Under the pieces are notes generated by a model. The model was given only the letters and a program-made list of their open reading frames with translations. It was not told where the DNA came from and did not search any database. DNA of 35,983 nucleotides from CAZSHX01 sp964606895 (GTDB lineage Bacteria > Bacteroidota > Ignavibacteria > Kapaibacteriales > UBA2268): assembly GCA_964606895.1 (NCBI GenBank), contig CAZSHX010000047.1, positions 1 to 35,983 on the forward strand, written 5' to 3'. Made by a program: the position numbers and the translations under genes. Positions 33,525 to 35,983 of the stretch are shown here, in pieces (position 1 is the stretch's first letter; each line of letters begins with the position of its first letter).

Positions 33525-34925
33525 ATGAAAAAAGCCGTACTCATTTTTTTTATTCTTACGAATAGTCTTCTAATTTCCCAATCGGGTTCTTTCGGAATTG
33601 GCGATGCAAAAAGTCTTGGTATGGGAAATACACGCAATTCTTCAAGTCTCGGGTTAACCGGTTTAGCTTCAAATCCTGCAATGCTTGATTTACGGAAAGG
33701 CAAACATCGCCTTGAAATTCTTCTTCCGTCTGCTTCTATCCTCGGTTATTCGAATTCCTTATCGCTCGAAGACATTAATTTTTATTTCGGCGGTGTGGAC
33801 GGCAGAGGCAGAATCCTTACCGAAAATGACAAGAACAGCTTACTAAATGCTTTCAAAAATGACGGAACTGTATTTCTGAATATCGTTCCAATTCAGCTTG
33901 GTATAAGCCGGCAGTTGGGCGACAGACTCGGAACTCTTGGTTTTGCAGTTAATGAATCTTTTTCGGGAAATCTTACATTCCCAAAAGAATTAGCCGATTT
34001 AGCACTCAATGGCAATGAAGTGGGGATGACCTACAACTTCAACAAACTGAATTTTCAGGCTTGGCACGTTCGCAGTTACGACCTTAGTTATGCCCTGAAA
34101 TTAACCGAAAGCCAAAAAATTAAATTATACGGCGGCCTGACTTTGAAATATCTTTCCGGTTTAGGCTGGTCAAAGCTCGAAAAGGTTGAATCAAGTTTTA
34201 CTACTTCGGATAAACATGCCCTGACCGGGAATTTTTCTGCAACCGTCCAAACTTCGCTTTCGGGAAACTATAAAGTCAGGTACGATTTTGATTCTCTGGG
34301 GACAAATCCTTCAGGTACTGTTTTTGCACCTGCACCTGTGGGTAGCGGATTCGGTGCTTCTTTCGGTTTTTTGGCAATGATTGATTCAAATTTGAAAATC
34401 GGAGTTTCGCTAACAAATTTGGGTAGTATCAAATGGACAAAATATAATGCCGAATACAGTTATTGGGCGAATGTGAAAGTTGATGATTTGCTGGACAGAA
34501 AGCAACTCGATTCACTTTTTTCTTCGATGCATTCCACAGGGAAATTCATCGGTGAAATTAACACGGCTTTGCCCCTTGCATTGAGGTTCGGATTGTCTTA
34601 CACTACTCCGCAAAAAATCAGCATTCTGCCCGGATTAACGTCGTTTGCTTTGGATTTCAATCAGGGACTCAATGATTCTCCTTCAAATTCCACAAAACCA
34701 CAATTCTCTTTTGGAGTGGCTCAGGAACTTGGGGAATACCTTCCGGATGTTCTAACGGGCTTTTACAATGATATTTCCGGGAACTGGCATTTGTCGTTGG
34801 GTATGGGCTATTCACTTTCCTTCGTCGAAGTTTACCTTTCTACAGGCGATATTCTCTCCCTAACCGGAATAAGCAAAACAAACACCTTGTCAGGCGGATT
34901 CACTATGGTTTGGAAATTGTTTTAA
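33525..34925 (+). CDS. DUF5723-like outer-membrane beta-barrel protein
   Basis: 466 residues. Signal peptide at about 1-20 (VLIFFILTNSLLISQ). The N-terminal stretch GDAKSLGMGNTRNSSSLGLT, followed by GLASNPAMLDL, is typical of FadL- or PorV-like barrels and of DUF5723 proteins in the Bacteroidota. Many alternating aromatic or small-residue strands follow (LSYALKLTESQKIKLYGGLT, ASFGFLAMIDSNLKIGVSLT, WHLSLGMGYSLSFVEVYLST), and it ends in an aromatic residue (FTMVWKLF), as barrel proteins do. It follows the lipoprotein gene by 7 bp. A transport or T9SS-accessory role is possible but not shown. Confidence 0.75.
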   Translation: MKKAVLIFFILTNSLLISQSGSFGIGDAKSLGMGNTRNSSSLGLTGLASNPAMLDLRKGKHRLEILLPSASILGYSNSLSLEDINFYFGGVDGRGRILTENDKNSLLNAFKNDGTVFLNIVPIQLGISRQLGDRLGTLGFAVNESFSGNLTFPKELADLALNGNEVGMTYNFNKLNFQAWHVRSYDLSYALKLTESQKIKLYGGLTLKYLSGLGWSKLEKVESSFTTSDKHALTGNFSATVQTSLSGNYKVRYDFDSLGTNPSGTVFAPAPVGSGFGASFGFLAMIDSNLKIGVSLTNLGSIKWTKYNAEYSYWANVKVDDLLDRKQLDSLFSSMHSTGKFIGEINTALPLALRFGLSYTTPQKISILPGLTSFALDFNQGLNDSPSNSTKPQFSFGVAQELGEYLPDVLTGFYNDISGNWHLSLGMGYSLSFVEVYLSTGDILSLTGISKTNTLSGGFTMVWKLF

Positions 34926-34984
34926 ATAAAATTTATTTTCAATTCCCACTTCTATTCCAAAATTTCATCTTTAATTTCTTACTT

Positions 34985-35117
34985 AAGAAGATGTCGTAAA
35001 TAAACCGCATAACATATTGATATTATTTCAAATAACTAGTCTTAAGCCGTTGCATCTTCGAATGCAAAAAGATGCAAAGATGCAATTTGGTGAATATTCG
35101 GCAGAGTTTTCAAGGAA
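34985..35117. repeat. Dispersed hairpin repeat, copy 2
   Basis: Shares CGCATAAC-TATTGAT-TTATTTCAAATAAC, AGCCGTTGCATCTT, AGATGCAAAGATGCAATTTGGTGA and GGCAGAGTTTTCAA with copy 1. The stem is 9 bp here (TTGCATCTT 35050-35058 with AAGATGCAA 35077-35085). The 5' part is more diverged. It lies between the barrel gene and a convergent FISUMP gene. Confidence 0.65.
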
Positions 35118-35141
35118 CATTTTTGAGTGTAAAATTGGAAT

Positions 35142-35801
35142 TCAATCCTTAATACACCTTACCGAAAAACCATGTCCTTTGTAATTACCATATTTTCCTA
35201 AAGCGGCTGTGCCGGAGCCAACGAATCGGTACCATGCAAAAGTTTGATAGTAATCCGTTGCAGACCACCAAGTGCCGTTAGTTCCGCCCTCGTTGAAGTT
35301 TCCTGTGTAACCGTCACGCCAGCCGGACGGAAGACCCGAAAAACCACTTTCATTCGTTGCTCTTGTGTTCGGACTCTGCCAATGATTTGTACCTGATTCT
35401 TTCATCTTTCCTCCTGCAATAGCCTCACCACCCAAGAAATTTTCAAGCACCGTCCATTCGGAATCAGAAGGGATATTCCAACCTGCGGGTGATAATCCTC
35501 TTGGGTCGTTTATGGCATACCAATTATAAAGCTTTCCGTATATCTTGCCGTTTGCCGGATCATTGTTGTAATAGCACCATGCACCTGTTGTAAGCTTAAT
35601 CCATTGGATAGAATCAGTTACCTGAGGAATCTTTTCTCCATTGCGGTATTCAGTAACTTCGAGATTATTGGACATCCAAACCTGAGAATTAATAGTAACC
35701 GGTACTGCTTTATTTGAAGAGTCGTCAGTTGAATTTTCATTGCAACTGCACAACCAGAAAGACATTACTATGGTTGTCATTAACAAAATTCTGTTGTTCA
35801 T
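35142..35801 (-). CDS. FISUMP-domain lipoprotein
   Basis: 219 residues from the ATG at 35801; the frame continues four codons to a TTG. A lipoprotein signal peptide (FWLCSC) precedes a short Asn/Ser/Asp linker and one FISUMP domain: NSQVWMSNNLEVTEYRNGEK, TTGAWCYYNNDPANG, YGKLYNWYAINDPRGLSPAG, ESGFSGLPSGWRDG, TWWSATD, GHGFSVRCIKD. It is the most separate of the intact paralogs and is bracketed by two copies of the dispersed hairpin repeat (34985 and 35842). Confidence 0.87.
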   Translation of the reverse strand: MNNRILLMTTIVMSFWLCSCNENSTDDSSNKAVPVTINSQVWMSNNLEVTEYRNGEKIPQVTDSIQWIKLTTGAWCYYNNDPANGKIYGKLYNWYAINDPRGLSPAGWNIPSDSEWTVLENFLGGEAIAGGKMKESGTNHWQSPNTRATNESGFSGLPSGWRDGYTGNFNEGGTNGTWWSATDYYQTFAWYRFVGSGTAALGKYGNYKGHGFSVRCIKD

Positions 35802-35841
35802 AATTTTTCTCAATTTATTTTTTAAAATATTTTTTCAATTT

Positions 35842-35983
35842 CATTGCATCCTCAAAATAATTATGCAGAAAATGCAATTACTTTTTGCCTAACCTATTGA
35901 TTATATTTCATATAACGATTTTTGAATAATTGCATCTTTGTGCTAAAAAAGATGCAAAGATGCAATTTTTAATGTATTTTCAA
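35842..35983. repeat. Dispersed hairpin repeat, copy 3 (cut by window end)
   Basis: Begins CATTGCATCCTCAAAATAATT, one base different from copy 1, then ATGCAGAAAATGC, CCTAACCTATTGAT and the full 11-bp inverted repeat TTGCATCTTTG (35930-35940) and CAAAGATGCAA (35955-35965) with a 14-nt loop, as in copy 1. The window ends inside or just after it. Confidence 0.7.

Overview
The window looks like chromosomal DNA from an AT-rich member of the Bacteroidota/Chlorobiota group (an Ignavibacteria- or Kapabacteria-like lineage is my guess; no rRNA or marker tree is available here). The pointers are secreted proteins with C-terminal domains of the type IX secretion (T9SS) kind, four intact FISUMP-domain proteins, TIG/IPT and SBBP repeat surface proteins, an outer-membrane barrel of the DUF5723 type, and weak Shine-Dalgarno use.

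Layout. 1-1750: a terminator hairpin, a dispersed hairpin repeat and a T9SS beta-propeller protein. 1882-3347: a two-gene operon of a CheB-like protein that has lost its phosphoacceptor and two of its three catalytic residues, plus an intact CheY-like receiver. 3428-5490: a mobile patch with an IS4-family element whose transposase is broken at two homopolymers, then a frameshifted DUF559 gene between inverted hairpin repeats. 5585-12325: a small winged-helix-like gene, an asparagine-synthetase-like gene without the N-terminal Cys, tatC, a polyprenyl diphosphate synthase, a GT2-DUF2062 fusion and umuC. 12328-16026: metH, directly upstream of umuC on the same strand. 16388-18766: a membrane GAF-GAF protein with a degenerate GGDEF domain. 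18905-19534: an MntA/HepT module with a frameshifted toxin. 19667-21860: two FISUMP genes and a FISUMP remnant. 21890-22939: a slipin/NfeD pair. 23109-34925: a TPR-phosphodiester glycosidase, then a series of exported surface proteins (SBBP/T9SS, YD-like/T9SS, TIG-FISUMP, lipoprotein, DUF5723 barrel). 35142-35983: another FISUMP lipoprotein between two more copies of the dispersed repeat.

The accessory genes tell the most interesting story. There are six FISUMP loci (four intact, a truncated frameshifted one and a 5' head remnant). Two of them, 11 kb apart and in opposite orientation, share a 267-bp identical 3' segment with a sharp boundary to diverged sequence, which points to recent gene conversion or recombination. 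Five single-nucleotide frameshifts fall only in mobile or accessory genes (two in the transposase, one each in DUF559, hepT and the FISUMP remnant), while the housekeeping genes (metH, umuC, tatC, prenyl synthase) are open. This suggests biological decay more than poor sequence quality. No tRNA, rRNA or CRISPR array was seen by eye.
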